Shown one piece after another: positions 34,309 through 47,300 of a DNA stretch of 64,000 nucleotides (the stretch's first letter is position 1; each line of letters opens with the position of its first letter). A model generated the notes under the pieces. That model saw only the letters and a program-made list of their open reading frames with translations, was not told where the DNA came from and made no database searches. The position numbers and the translations under genes were made by a program. Origin of the DNA: Jaltomata sinuosa. Taxonomy: Eukaryota > Streptophyta > Magnoliopsida > Solanales > Solanaceae. Where the stretch lies: positions 124,001-188,000 of the forward strand of contig QJPP01001556.1 of NCBI GenBank assembly GCA_003996215.1, read 5' to 3'.

Positions 34309-34533
34309 ACTTTTTCCGTTCGCTTTTACTTGTTTACTTTGAACTTTATACATCCTTAAGAAACAATGCTTGACATGAGTGTTTTACTATGATACACATA
34401 TTAATTGATGTTTAGTATATTAGACGTTGAAAAATAATTTAGAGAATAAGTAATTAATGCTAAAGGTAAAATATAGAAAAAGTAATTATTTTTTCTTAAT
34501 ATGCTAAAAACCGACAAGTCAAACTGAAAATGA
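34309..34533. mobile_element. MITE-like element downstream of the TIGR01589 gene
   Basis: Left end CTTTTTCCGTTCGCTTTTACTT resembles a common Solanaceae MITE, and the right end carries GACAAGTCAAACTGAAAATGAG in the complementary sense. Termini are degenerate and boundaries approximate. Confidence 0.5.
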
Positions 34534-34799
34534 GTAATTCACATACTTCCATTTTCTTTTTCTTTTTCTTTTTATTTTTCTTTTTCCTTTTCTAACCTTT
34601 GTGTGTTTTGGAGCCTGGAGGTCGTACTTTAGGAACGGCTATGAGTTTTTATTTTTTTATTTTGTTTTAATGGCTATGAGTTATGAGTATGACTAGAAAA
34701 GTTAGGACCCAATAAAAGAAAGATCGATGGGCGTCGAGGCACGTGCTTACTTTTAAAATTGTGACATGACTCATCATTAGCAAAATGCATTTATTATTA

Positions 34800-35026
34800 T
34801 TTCATTCGTTTTAATTTATATAACACCATTAATTTTGATATAAAGTTTAAAAGTAAAAAAATTTGAAATTTATGATCTAAAATAAATCTTAGATATTTAT
34901 GTGGTTATAAATTATATCATCAAGAATAAAAAAATTTAAAGTTAAATTATTTTAAATTATAAAAATATGATATTCTTTTTGAGACAAACTAAAAAAAGAT
35001 ATCATGTAAATTAGGACAGAAGGCGT
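34800..35026. mobile_element. Degenerate Stowaway-like MITE
   Basis: TTCATTCGTTTTAATTTATA at the left and TGTAAATTAGGACAGAAGG at the right are inverse relatives of the Stowaway ends. No clear TA duplication. Confidence 0.5.
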
Positions 35027-35153
35027 GTAACTTATAAGAAAAAGGGTTAGAAGTACCTCTAATTTATTGGATTAATTAATTGGGTTATATATGTCATTAA
35101 TAATCTATCAACTCACAAACATTTTCATCATTTTTAATTATCTTAAATATATC

Positions 35154-36005
35154 GGATTTGGCTCTCCTTCATTACACCTTTACTCCATTTTCTCAAATAC
35201 ATAGTTAGATGAGTGACACTTGTCCTATTTATTTATTAAGGGTCTAGATTAAATTAATTCAATAAGTATCTTAACCATATATAGTTAAAAAGATAAATTT
35301 AGAAAAACACTCTTAACTTTGGCAAGAAAAAGATCTCTCTCCACAAATTCTAATATCCATAAATATCATTAATTTTATTTTACATTCATTTATCAAAAAA
35401 TTAAAATTATTGAACATCATTTGTAAGCCTCACCTACGTCCCTCCCCCAACTCCCCATCCCATCTCAACCCACCCGCACCCCTAGAAACGAAGTTTTTTA
35501 AGAAATAAAATTGAACTTCATTCTTAATTTTAATCAATTCTTCCATATTATTAGTAAACCTTAGTTCAACTTTTAAAATCAATTCTTCCATTTTATTAGT
35601 AAATCTTAATTCAATTTTTAAAAAAGTGCTCATGGACAAAAAAAGAAAAGAAATGTTCATGGCAAAAAAAAAAATGCTCATGGAGACAAACAAATGTAGG
35701 GATGCGGTGGGGTGGGGTGGGGGGGGGGGACAGTGGGTGAGGTCTTACAAATGATGATGTTCAAAAATTTTATTTTTTTAATAAATGAATGTAAAATAAA
35801 AATAATGATATTTATGGATATTAGAAAATTTGCGAAGAGAGATTTTCTTTTCTTGCCAAAGTTAAGAGTGTTTTTCCTAAATTTATCTTTTTAACTATGA
35901 TTAAGATACTTATTGAATTAATTTAATCTAGACTCTTAATAAATAAATAGGACAAGTGTCACTCATCTAACTATGTACTTGAAGAAATGGAGGGGAGCCA
36001 AATCC
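35154..36005. mobile_element. Foldback element with long (about 240 bp) inverted repeats
   Basis: Left arm about 35154-35395 and right arm about 35770-36005 are long inverted copies: GGATTTGGCTCTCCTTC at the left, and the complement of the right end reads GGATTTGGCTCCCCTCC. A possible 5-bp duplication ATATC flanks at 35149-35153 and 36006-36010. The centre contains a G-run (about 35701-35728). No transposase. The family may be MULE-related, but the short duplication does not confirm that. Confidence 0.75.
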
Positions 36006-36010
36006 ATATC

Positions 36011-37472
36011 TTTGAACAATTAACAATGTTCAAATATGCTCCTCGCACTAACAATAAAAGCCACCTCAACGTATATTTAGATATTTTTAATTATTTAATT
36101 AGGGATATATTTGAACATTTTCAATTGCTCGGGGTATGCTTCATTATTGCATTTGTTGCTAACCTAAACAATTAAAAATGGTCAAATATACCCTAACGAA
36201 GCTTTCCCCATTAGTCATGTGAGGACATATTTAGATCTCTTTAATTATTCAGGAATATATTTGAGACAGAATATAATAGTGGAGGCATCTATAAGCTGAC
36301 AGACTAATGAATGACATATATATAAGCCAAATTCAATTGGTTGGAACATTTTTTGCCCTTTTTGTATTATATATATATGCGAGAAATTTAGAGTGAATGG
36401 TTATTAGCACGATTGAAAGTAATCTAAATAGGTTGTCTATAAAATTGAAGTCATTCGGTGAATGATTTGAACAGGAATTACAATTAAAAATAGTAGAAGA
36501 AGTTCCTCTCTATACATATATTGTTATAAATTTCTATACACTGTTATGCAAGATAAATATATTATTTATATATGTGTGTAAATAATGTATAAGAATATAT
36601 ATACTCTAAATAGTATGCAAAAAAAAAAGAGAAAAAAAGAAGAAGTTGGCATGCGGATATAAACTAAAAGAATATGGCTAGTTATGTAGATGCAATTGTT
36701 GTTTTGGACTAAATATTTGTAAAAAAAGTCTCCCTTTAAAATATGTATTTTGAAACTCTGTAAAATAAGATCATGATCAAAACGGTGCAAACGTATACAA
36801 GTGTTTTCCTATATATAATATAATATATATTAAACGTTTTGATCAATAATATCCAATAGATCTTGAAGTTTAGAAGGAAAAGTGGAAAGTGATGTATCAT
36901 TGAGGCTTGAGCTTCTACATGCAATAAATTAGGATGCCATTTCAGTTTCTTCTCTTCCTTAAAACTTAAGGGCAAAGTTATATATTTTTTCGCAAAAGTA
37001 ATTACATTCGCTAATTAATATATAAATAGTAGTATTATATATCAAAATTATAGTGTATTTTATGTATATTATATATTGATATTAAAAAAAATATACATTT
37101 TCTAGCTACTCTATTTACGTCAATTTTTTTAAACTTAAATCATCCTTTTCTATTTCTGTTTGCATTTTCTTCCTCGAGAAACCGGGTGTTTATACTACAA
37201 AATACTCTTTAATATATACTTTTTCAACAAGCTACATCAACCATTGGTTCACACACCATAAAATGCATCATGATGATATTAATTGACACACCATATCATG
37301 ATATTATTATATATATGTCACTACTTTCAAACTTCTAAAAATTGCAAACAGAAACTTCAATAACCCCATTAATTGACAATAGCATCTTCAACACAAATAG
37401 AAAATGAAACCAACAGTACTACTAGAAAAGACACAATTTGAATTCTTCAATTTCGGGATGATTGAGATTTCT
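36011..37472. other. AT-rich region between the foldback element and the CRABS CLAW-like gene
   Basis: 36011-36290 holds degenerate direct repeats of a CATATTTAGAT...ATATATTTGA type, an interspersed repeat in appearance. The rest shows no gene. It includes the 3' flank of the - strand YABBY gene. Confidence 0.45.
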
Positions 37473-38633
37473 TCATTCATCAGATGGAGTCGTACTCGAA
37501 GCATTTCTTTCAAGGAAACCATTGCTATCTCTTGGGACCATAGATTTTCTTGCAGCAGAAACCTATATATAAAAGGTTTAATTTAACAGATATGAATGAA
37601 TAAAATTGGTCACGATACTCTTCTCTAAATACCAATTAAGGGAAATATTATTAATACTTTGATATATGGTGGTTGGACATCTAACAAGCTATTCAATCCA
37701 ATCAAATCACTGTCATAAATACCATGATGTTCATCAAGAAATCTTCTCAGCATATAAACATGTTGTAACTTCGTAATTATATATATTGACAGTATAAAAT
37801 TATCTTTTAAATAATGCGATAATATAAGATCCCCACGGGTTGAATGAGTGTCTGCCATGTTTATTGGTGCAAAAAGTTTTGGCGTTAATAATGATCAAAA
37901 GTTCAAATTTCTACTAGCCATTTTTAATTTTTCAAAATTTAGGATTAGCTAGCTTAGATCAACGTACTTTTTTTTTCTTTTCCCATATATGGATTATCAC
38001 ACAGGTTTCTTCAATCATTATGCAAAAATATTAAATTGCCATTTTATTTAGGGACGTACCTTTGCCATTTTCCTGTCTCCCAGGCTACAGCTTCCTCTAT
38101 GTTGACTTGGTGGAAAGTGGGCCCACTGAAGTCAAAATCAATCAATTGTTCAAAAATTAGCTTACGGACTAAATATCAGAGGAATATGCATGCGACGATT
38201 TTTTCCCAAAAATTCCTAATGAAAAATACAAATTATTCCTTCATTCTTTTATCTATCGAATCGATCATAATTCATAACCACTTCCTACATTTCAAGAAAT
38301 GGTGCAATACAAATAAGATTTAATAAAGAGACCCACAATTCAGTAGAACGACATCATGATTCCCTGTGGAAAGAAAATAATTTGCTGAGGGCAAAAAAAA
38401 TAATAATCAAATTTCTACTAAAAAAACTGAAAGTTCCAACTTATAAGAACCCTACCCTCAAGGTTAATGAAAAATGTTGTTGGGTGAAAATTAGTAGTTC
38501 TTGCTTTTAATAATTACACCGGTAGTAAATATATAAAAAAAAATATACTCTAGTTATGTATAAAATATGTATATTATTAATATAAAAAAATATACTTTTT
38601 GACTATTATTTTGGTGGAGGTTAAACGCGACCT

Positions 38634-38668
<35 letters not shown>

Positions 38669-39903
38669 ACAAACGTACTCACATTTTTAGCAGCGGTACT
38701 GAAAGCTTGCTTGTGAGTCATGTTGGGATATAGGGTCTTCAACCTCTTGATCTCTTCTCTGTAAAAAATTAAACAAAACAAATATTTTTTTGTCAAATAC
38801 GATACCATAATTAGTGTATAAACTATAGTGATATTTACGAGTCTAAGAGAATTAAGAAACTGAAAATGCATATACTTGATAAAGCAGTTATAAGCCGATG
38901 GAGCTCTTTGTCTCTTCTCTGGAGCTGAAAAAATGTACTTGATTAATTAGATAACACAATACATATAAGTAAGAAAATATCATCTCTAGGATTAATTGTT
39001 CCTTTTTTTTTTTTTCTTTTTCTTGCAGATACTTTACGTTTATTGACGACTTGATTAACTGGAACAACATTATTCTCCAATTGATCTTCTTCGTCTGATG
39101 ATGCCATAACTGGGCTTTCTGAGTTTGCACTCTTCTTGTTAGCATCATCAATTTCCTCCTTGTCAACTTCTGGCTTTGCCTGCTGAAAGCGGGAAAAAGA
39201 AGAAGAAGAAGAAGAAGAGATTTTAGGTCTATTAACATCGCGAGAAAAGCAGAAAAAAGACTGAATTTAACTTATTCAAATTTTAGGATTGATTTCTCAG
39301 ATTTTATCACTCAAGTAACAGTTATTATCTTAGAAAGTCAATGTTCTTCTTTATTCCAAACTTTTAAAACAAAGAAAATAACTATTACTTGAGCAACCAG
39401 AAATCAACTCTCAAATTATAACATGTTGTTACAGGTAACCTATGATCTTATCTTTAATTTCTTTTAGAACAGTAATTCCATTTTTGTGTACTATTACATG
39501 TATGTAGTTATCTTAAACTAGATTATTATTTTATTTGTAATAAGTAGAATTATTAACTAAAAGGACCTGATGAGTTTGGTTGAAGGAAGCAGCAAAAAGA
39601 TGAAGAGAAGGAGGTTTGATCAAGTTGAGAGAGAGGAGGGTAGTGCAATGCCCACATCTCACTGTTAACATCTTGTTGCACAAGCTGCTGCATGGCACAC
39701 TAACCTGCATTTATATTTTTAAAAATTCACAACAAAATTACATATATAAATTATAACCCATAACATGTAAATTAAATAGTAGTAACTAAGATAATGGAGA
39801 TAGAAAAAGAAAAATATACAAGTAATATTGTAGTGCAGTAGCCACATTGCACATAGCAGATTGTGTCTTGCACTTCAAACACATGGTTATTCAATGTTGA
39901 CAT
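37473..39903 (-). CDS. CRC: CRABS CLAW-type YABBY transcription factor (215 aa, 7 exons)
   Basis: Exons on the - strand in order: 39903-39820, 39704-39567, 39182-39038, 38924-38876, 38758-38683, 38125-38060, 37562-37473. All introns are GT-AG, phases agree, and total coding is 648 bases. The N-terminal C2C2 zinc finger uses C20-X2-C23 and C45-X2-C48. The linker (75-122) is acidic, then Lys/Ser-rich. The HMG-like YABBY domain is about 125-170 (RAPSAYNCFIKEEIKRLK, AFSTAAKNWAHFPP). CRC-class YABBYs act in the nucleus in carpel development, floral meristem termination and nectary formation. Seven exons matches Arabidopsis CRC. The YABBY helix is somewhat diverged (LYPNMTHKQAF). Tomato has two CRC paralogues; I cannot say which this is. 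YABBY membership is firm; the CRC subclass is probable. Confidence 0.9.
38635..38665. repeat. (TA)n microsatellite in intron 5 of the CRC-like gene
   Basis: About 31 bases of TA repeat lie 18 bases downstream of exon 5 on the coding strand, close to the splice donor. Confidence 0.95.
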
Positions 39904-39950
39904 CTTTTCTTCTTCTCAATCTCTTTGCCTATAGTTCGTTTTCTTTTATC

Positions 39951-39957
39951 TTTTATA
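39951..39957 (-). promoter_or_regulatory. TATA box candidate for the CRC-like gene
   Basis: TATAAAA on the - strand, about 48 bases before the start codon. This would give a very short 5' leader, so the true core promoter may lie farther out. Confidence 0.3.
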
Positions 39958-40231
39958 AGGTGGGGGTGAGAGGGATCTAGAGTGAAATCGAGTTATTTAT
40001 ACCTAAGAAAATATCGGGGAGAGATGGTTTTTTAGCCTTTTACAAAAAGTTTTTTTTAGTTTTATGATTTTTTTACGAGATCTTCATTTTTACATATAAT
40101 TGGAGATCTAAAAAGCTTATGTCCTTCTATTCAAATTGTAAGAGGGCAAGAGATCTCATTTCCTCGAAATAACCATCAATATGTTCCAAAATCATTTTCT
40201 TGAGACGATCGGTCTATCGGAAACAACTTCT

Positions 40232-40275
40232 CTATTCCACGATGGGATAAGGTCTGGGCATACTTAACCATCCCC
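40232..40275 (+). repeat. TS-SINE-like fragment
   Basis: CACGATGGGATAAGGTCTGGGCATAC resembles the 3' half of the Solanaceae TS SINE. Very short and lacking ends. Confidence 0.35.
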
Positions 40276-40819
40276 CACTTAGGAAACTATATAATATATT
40301 GTTTTGTACGTTCGAAAATAATTGTTTTTTTAAAAAAAATAAACTTATATCCCTTGACATGCAATGAATTTTTATAGCCTTTTAAATGACAAAACATGTT
40401 GCATAATGTGAGAATTTGACAAAGAGCATAAAAAAATTTCGCACTAACGAATCACATTATACAAAGATATATACCAGTCTTATCTAATACTCCTATCTCA
40501 ACTTATATGGCTCACCGCTCACTAGTATCTTTTTAATAAATCTACTTAAGAAAAAAATACATCTTGCTATAATTAATAGTAAGTTTTTAATTCTATTTTC
40601 TGTTTTAACCTTAATGACACACTCTTTTATAAAAATGACATGACACACATACGATTACAAGATCAAAGATTTAATATGTTATACGTACCTTTAGTTTAAT
40701 GTCACTAGATCCAAAATTCTTTTATAGACATATTAAATTTTATACCGAATCAAATTTAAATTAAAACACATAAAATGAATGAAATATATTTAAATCATTT
40801 TATTAAGATTTAATTTTAG

Positions 40820-41100
40820 ACCACAAATTTTCTTGATCCGTTTTTGCAGTCGGGTATACTAACCAACCTAAAAACAAATACGATACATTGTTCATAAATT
40901 TATGACTGAGGGCATCCGCTACTATATTGGCTTTCCTTGGATGATATAAGATATCCACATCATAGCCTTTCAACAATTCAAGCCATCGGTGTTGTCCCAG
41001 GTTCAACATTTTTTTTGGAACCCTCGGGGAAATAATCCATAACCTCTGCCGCAATCTCTGTCTTTCGAGTGAGCATTCTGTGGTGAACACTTTGTGATAA
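40820..41100 (-). pseudogene. Gypsy RNase H/connection fragment
   Basis: On the - strand two overlapping frames give HRMLTRKTEIAAEVMDY-like then LELLKGYDVDILYHPRKANI followed by VADALSHKFM, which matches the end of gypsy RNase H and the start of the integrase linker. It is about 280 bp, with frameshifts and no flanking LTR; an orphan fragment unrelated in position to the complete element at 6356. Confidence 0.75.
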
Positions 41101-43261
41101 CCTGCTCACTGTGCAATAGTTCGCAAATCGCACTAGGCTCCATGCGATTAGCTCATGGCTGAGCAGCAAAGAAAAGCATGAATTCGATCCCGGATCTCTC
41201 AGTACATGGGAGATCCACCTCCCTACCACTCAACCATGTCGTTGCGGGCCAACCTAAAAACATAATCATTCATGTATATGACCTAGTTTTTATTACAGCA
41301 GGTATTGAAGAGAGAGTTGTTATTATGCTGAAAACAACATTTCAATATATGGAGCTGTGTGTTTGACTACATTTTTCCCCTTCTCATGTATCTACAACAC
41401 ACATTGATTGTTGACTTTAATGATCCAAATTTCAAGTCTTAGTAAGTCTGCCAGGTTTCCATGGGGCTGGCTACACTAGTTCATGCTTGTTTTGTTTAAA
41501 CAGTAACTTTCATCTCATTTAAAAGGCCCTTTCCTATCTCTTTCACTTCTCTCAAAGTAGGAAAGAGGAATCTGATGAGGATTTGTCTTTCTTGAAATAA
41601 AGAAAGTATACTATAATTGACCACAAGATAAATGTTGGTCTCTATCTAGTTAATTTCTATGCATTAATGTTAGTGTAAAAATATTTAATTTGCACATGAA
41701 CTCATCTAAAGGCGCGTATTATGATATATAAATAAATCTTGGGCTTAATTCGACTTTAAAAACTAGTTCAATCGATGCGAGCATTATTCAAGTTATATTA
41801 AAGAGATCACTTAATTAATTCTTATGGCCGATGTGAGACTCTTCACCCTCCCTCCCCCCGCTCTCCCCCCGCTTTCCCCCCTATACACCACGCTCAGGGC
41901 TGGACATATGGTGCATGGACAATTTAATACGAAGGCTCAGTATCAAAAATGAAAATTGGGATGAGTTTTGTTCTGATATCATATCATGTAAAGAAATGGA
42001 TCATTTTGAGTCTAATTCAACCCCAAAAGTTAATTCAAAATGTGAAAATTGTCCAAATCATATTAAAGAGACCATTCATCTCTTAAACGGCCGATATGGG
42101 ACTCTTCATAATTATAGGTAAGAGTTTAAGTTCTTAAATTGTATTTTTTCTCATAAACATGTAAGCCTCACAATTTGTGAAAACTATCAAAATTTCTTCA
42201 ACTTTTATACCATCTTACCAAATGAGCAAACTATATTTTATAAATAAGGTATCAAAATATTCTTAAGAGCTGATAAATCACGTACCTACATGTTCCTTTT
42301 ATAAATAAATATTTGTGATTATATGTTATTACAAACTTTTAAATACACAGTTATTTTACAAAGATCCACCAGTAAATAATAGTAGTAACTATTTATTCTT
42401 TAACATAATCATTCTACATGGTACGAATAATCTCTTCATGTCAAGCATGAATAATTTTTTACAAAATTTAAAATGATGAGTCTTTTTTTTTTCTTTCTCA
42501 AAATATAAACTTATGGGTCAAGTTTTACATTTTAAAAAAATTAAATCACAATTTAAAATCATACTTTTTGAAAAATTCAGATTTGAAATTGAAATGTAAT
42601 TTACTTTCATAAATAAACGCTGATTTCAAATCAAAATTTGGTAAATTTTGACGAACTTCTTTCTAACACGGCTAAAATATCTGCTTAAGCTAATAGACAA
42701 ATTAATGTTGTTCTTTTAGATTATTTAGATGTCCTACACATAAAACAAATGAAAACACCTAACTTCATTTTGATACGTTTTCTATAAAAGAAAAATAGTT
42801 TGGTATTATCCATTCTATTTATGTAAACTGAGGTAAGGCACTACGGCTCCCCCCTTTTAAATGTTTTTACATATTGACTTAGTATAGTTGTACACGTTTC
42901 TTTCACCCTGTCTTAATCAACAACGCTTTATTTAGAATTAAAAAAAAAAAATTGAAAGGTTATGAGGACCATTGAATGCAAAAATTTCCCAAGCCAAGAT
43001 GAAATTAAAGTTCAAATAATCAACCAATTAAATTACTAAAATCTCCAATTAGATTGCTAAGCTCCACCTCCACCTTTTAAAATAAACTAAACAGCAAATT
43101 AGTTATAATTAATTCTTGGAAAAAGGAAATCGAAATAATTAATTTTCACAATAAAAACAGAAAAAGGAATTGATCTTTTCTCTTATATGTTTATTTAACC
43201 TGGACATGTGTTTTTGAGGCCCAACACTCTTCACTTCCTACCTTTTGTCCATATTATTACA

Positions 43262-44104
43262 CTAGATACAATTGCCCGTGCAAGTACGAGCCTAATATAC
43301 TATTTTTTATGTCTCAATTTATGTCTTTGCAACTTTAATTTTTTTATTTGATTTTAAATATTTTAAATGATAAATTATTGTGATTTATAGTATTCTTTAC
43401 ATAATTTTTGAATAATATGCGTTATTTTCTCTGTCCCAATTTATGTGGCGCTGATAAATTTCAAGAGTCAATTCAATTTTTACATATTTTTTTAAATATT
43501 TTAAATTATTAATTATTATGATTTCTAGTAGTTATTATAAGTAATTTTTAAATATATAAATTATTAAAAAGACTATATTACTATTACTAATACAATATTG
43601 TTATTATTATTTTATTTTATTATTACTATTATTTATTAGTTAGTAATAAGGGAGAGTACTTTTTACATCATTTGCATGTTATTTCCTTTGTCCCAATTTA
43701 TGTGGCATCGATAAATTTTGAGAGTCAATTAAATTTTTATATATTTTTTAAAATAAATATTTTAAGTTATAAATACTTTAAATTATTAATTATTATCATT
43801 TATAGTAGTTATTATAAGTAATTTTAAATATATAAATTATTAGAAAGACTCTTTAATTAATGTAATTCTATAAAAAAAGAAGAAGGGTAAAGTGGTCAAT
43901 TTCTCGACTGAAATAGTAAAATAGTAATAATTTTTAAAAAGGGACTAATTATATGATTATTACTAATACAATTTTATTATTGTTATTTAAATTTATTATT
44001 ACTATTATATTAATATTAGTTAGTAATAAGGGAGAATGAGAGGGGCAAAATGATCAACTTTTTGGCTGACTCCAAGCTCCTCTCATTCCCTTCTATTATA
44101 TAGA
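43262..44104 (-). mobile_element. Candidate non-autonomous Helitron
   Basis: Read on the - strand, it begins TCTATATAATAGAAGGG and ends GCACGGGCAATTGTATCTAG followed by T. A TCTATATAAT-like start and CTAG end before T are Helitron hallmarks. The interior holds two direct copies of a roughly 230-350 bp AT-rich block beginning GTCCCAATTTATGTGGC (on +, near 43433 and 43690). The hairpin before CTAG is weak and the 5' flank is not the expected A, so this is tentative. Confidence 0.45.
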
Positions 44105-44365
44105 AGTAATAAAAAGTAAATATTAAGTCAAAACAAAGTACACTTCAAATTGAGTCAACAACTAATTTTTTAAGAGATAATTTTAATTTATGAATTAGGT
44201 TATAGTTGGGTTGAATTCTTTACAAGATTGAAGTCCAAAGTTAAATCAAATTAGTTGGACTGTTTTTTTGGATTGGACAATGCCTTGTTCTTAACGTCGA
44301 AGCAAAAGTAACAGTACTAACTAAACACGATACAATGTCTATATTCTATAATGCATATCTTATTA

Positions 44366-47300
44366 TTCTCTTCGTTTCAATTTGTTATTTTATTTTAATT
44401 TATACAAAGTTTAAAAAAATAAGAAAGACTTTTGAATGTTATTATAATACCCCATAATTACTTATACGTTTGCGACTAAGTTGGTGTTGATAAAATTATT
44501 TGAACTTGAAAGTTTTGTAATGTACTTGGTCTTTAAAGAGTAAGTTCATAAGTGAATTAAAGCCAAGTGTAAAAGTGGCATCAATTGGATACAATACCAA
44601 GTGATCGTATTTATGGACGGACTTTAAACGCATAACCTACTGCTTTTTAATTAGCAAGGACAACCCCAATTAATTATGCAGGGAGTATTGTGTTATGCAT
44701 ATATGGACATATGAGTCAAATCCACCGTAACTTTAAGAAAATGGCAAAGGGATATATATCACTTTAAAGAAAAAGTGAGCATACAACATCATTTTTTTTG
44801 GAAAAGCAGCGAAGCTGCTCACTGTTTATGTTGCTCATTCAAGGAGTTTAAGTAGAGAAAAAAAAATCAAGAGCGGGGTGGTTTGGCTTGAATTCCGCAA
44901 GATTTGTGGATCTGTGTTCAACAATGAAAAAAGTACAAATTTTCATTAGCTCTATTTCAAAAGAAAATTCAAGAATTCTCTTAAATGGAGATTATCAAGA
45001 ATGCTTTTCAAAAGTAATTTTGTGACTCAATTCTTATATATTGACTACAAATGAGTAATAGAAGATGATTAAGTGTAAAAATCGTGGATTAATTTAAGCA
45101 CAAATTGAACCCTAGAAGTGGGTCTTATGACAAAGTCAATAAATAGTGATTAGAGTTAAAGAATAATTTGGATAATTATTTTAATAATGCCAATGAGTTG
45201 AAATTACCACATATGGGTAATAATTGGACTTGAGCTACTAGAGTAATAGGTTAAAATGGAGTCTTATGACTTGTTAGTAAACTGGTGAACAATATTAGGT
45301 GTTATTAGATTTTGAGCATATGTTGATGTGAATTGAATATCTTGGTGTAGATATTATTCGATCAAGTTGGGGTATTGTGCTAATTTTGGAACCTCATAGA
45401 GTAATTGAAGCTTGAAATTGAGGTAAGGTTTCTTATCCCTCTTTATCTATGGGCTCGTATGAGCATTTTATATGTGTTTTAGTAAAGAACTCACGGGATG
45501 GTAATCGAAAGCCGAGAGTTCAAAATTATGTGTTTGATTGGGTCTTATGAGGACTGTATATTATGAAGTTGGGAAAAAAAGAGTAATCTTGACCTCGTAA
45601 GGAGGGGTCATGTGTTCATTTTTGGGAGGCAAGAAAGAAGGGTGTGGTGCTACACCACTTGGTTACCTTATTTGTCGAGTTTGTGCTCGTTGTTTACTAT
45701 TGTGTTGCCAACATCATTATGCTTCTTCATTAACTCTGCTTATTTAGCTTCCATATTGTTATCTAGTATAGATCTTGGTTGTGGAATGGAAAGCAAAAAT
45801 TGGCACGCCATGGAATTCGAGCAAGACTCGAGGTATGTGAAGCTAAAACCTCCTTCGTCGTTAAGGCACAACCTGATGTCACGTGTTTCTCCATTAAGAG
45901 TCTATAGGAGTTATTTAAGGTACATATACGAATAGAGCTCTTGTGTTACACGTTAAACATATGACTACATGTTTATCATATCCAAACATCTATATGTTCT
46001 TCCCATTTGGACTTGTCTTCCTATCTATGTATCTATCTGTTAGTGTTTATAGTATTCATACTACTCCTGCGAGTTGAGTATCCATAATGTTTTGCATGAC
46101 AATAAGAGTCTCTATTTATGAAATTCTTCAAAGTCACGAAGTATATCTATCACACGCTATAAATTAGAATAAATGGCCATAGTATAGGCGCACTAGTATA
46201 TTTGATCACATAGCGACATAGTTATAAGATGATATAGAGAACTAGCACTTGAATAACTAGATACCATTAAAGAAGTTAGTTGTATATGAAAGGTACTACT
46301 TGAATGGCTAAATAATCTTTATCGTAATTTACTTACATAGGCTCATAAGATGTTATATGACAAAAGCTACCATTATCGAGGGGAGGGTATTCATAGGTTT
46401 TACTTGGTACACATGTCCGACGTGATTCTGTGCACAGGATTGAGACCAGACCCTTATAGTGAGCCCGAACATTGTGGCGTACCCGCACTTGTGGCATTAT
46501 TTGTATTTGGAGTCAGCTGAAATATCATGCACTAGTTTTCCCTGACTCGAGCCAATACATGACATATGTGACCTGCGGGCTGACCCTTATAGTGAGCCCT
46601 CAAAGGGCGTACCTTGTATTTGAATGCGATTACATTTATGTGTATATAATCATAGTCATGAGTACTTGGGCAATATGCCTCACACTTGACATAGGTCGCC
46701 TTTGGTAGGCCGTCATATGGTTATTTGTATTAAAAGTAGTCATAGGACATCACCTAGGCAAATTACTAGACACTTCATAATGATGAATAACTCATAAGAC
46801 GTTATATGATAAGTTGATAAAACAAATGCATAGATTACGATGATATATCGTGTATCTGTCACTTGTACACTCATGCATTATAGTTTTATACGAGAGTTTC
46901 TAGTATTCAGTTGTCTATAATTGCTCATTCTATAATTGATTCATTGAGTATCGCCATTTGTCTGCTTGTTATTCTGTCTTCTTTACATACCAGTACATGT
47001 TGTATATGTGTTGACGTCCCTACGTTCGGGGGTGCTGCATTTCTGTATATGCAGGATCAGGTATGCTAGTAGCAGACTCCTATGTTAGGCACTCGTTTCC
47101 TGTTCAGCAAAGTAATTGGTGAGCTTTTGTCTCATCTGAAGCTTATAGATGTCTAGTACTCTTTAGTCATATTTATAATTATAGTTCGGGTAAGTCGGGG
47201 CCCTGTCCTGACTATCGGCCATTGTATAGTTACAGATTCTATTAGAGGCTTTGTAGACATCATAAAATTATCGTATGTGGTTATAGTTTTAATTGTCTAT

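Larger units (their letters stand above)
39960..43261. other. AT-rich intergenic region with TE fragments
   Basis: No gene is supported. A TS-SINE-like scrap is at 40232-40275, a gypsy RNase H fragment at 40820-41100, and a repeat ending in GATGTGAGACTCTTCA/GATATGGGACTCTTCA occurs near 41831 and 42096. C-rich low-complexity sequence lies at 41850-41882. Confidence 0.5.

Noticed and set aside
38888..39238. 116-codon - strand frame with a poly-Leu stretch
   Set aside because: It is an alternate frame over CRC-like exons 3 and 4 and a CTT-rich intron.
41915..42121. 68-codon frame with a CENCPNH-like motif
   Set aside because: It belongs to an interspersed repeat (GATATGGGACTCTTCA type) also present near 41831; no gene context.
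45612..46708. Open frames of 107 and 78 codons
   Set aside because: They fall inside the solo gypsy LTR and show no protein family features.
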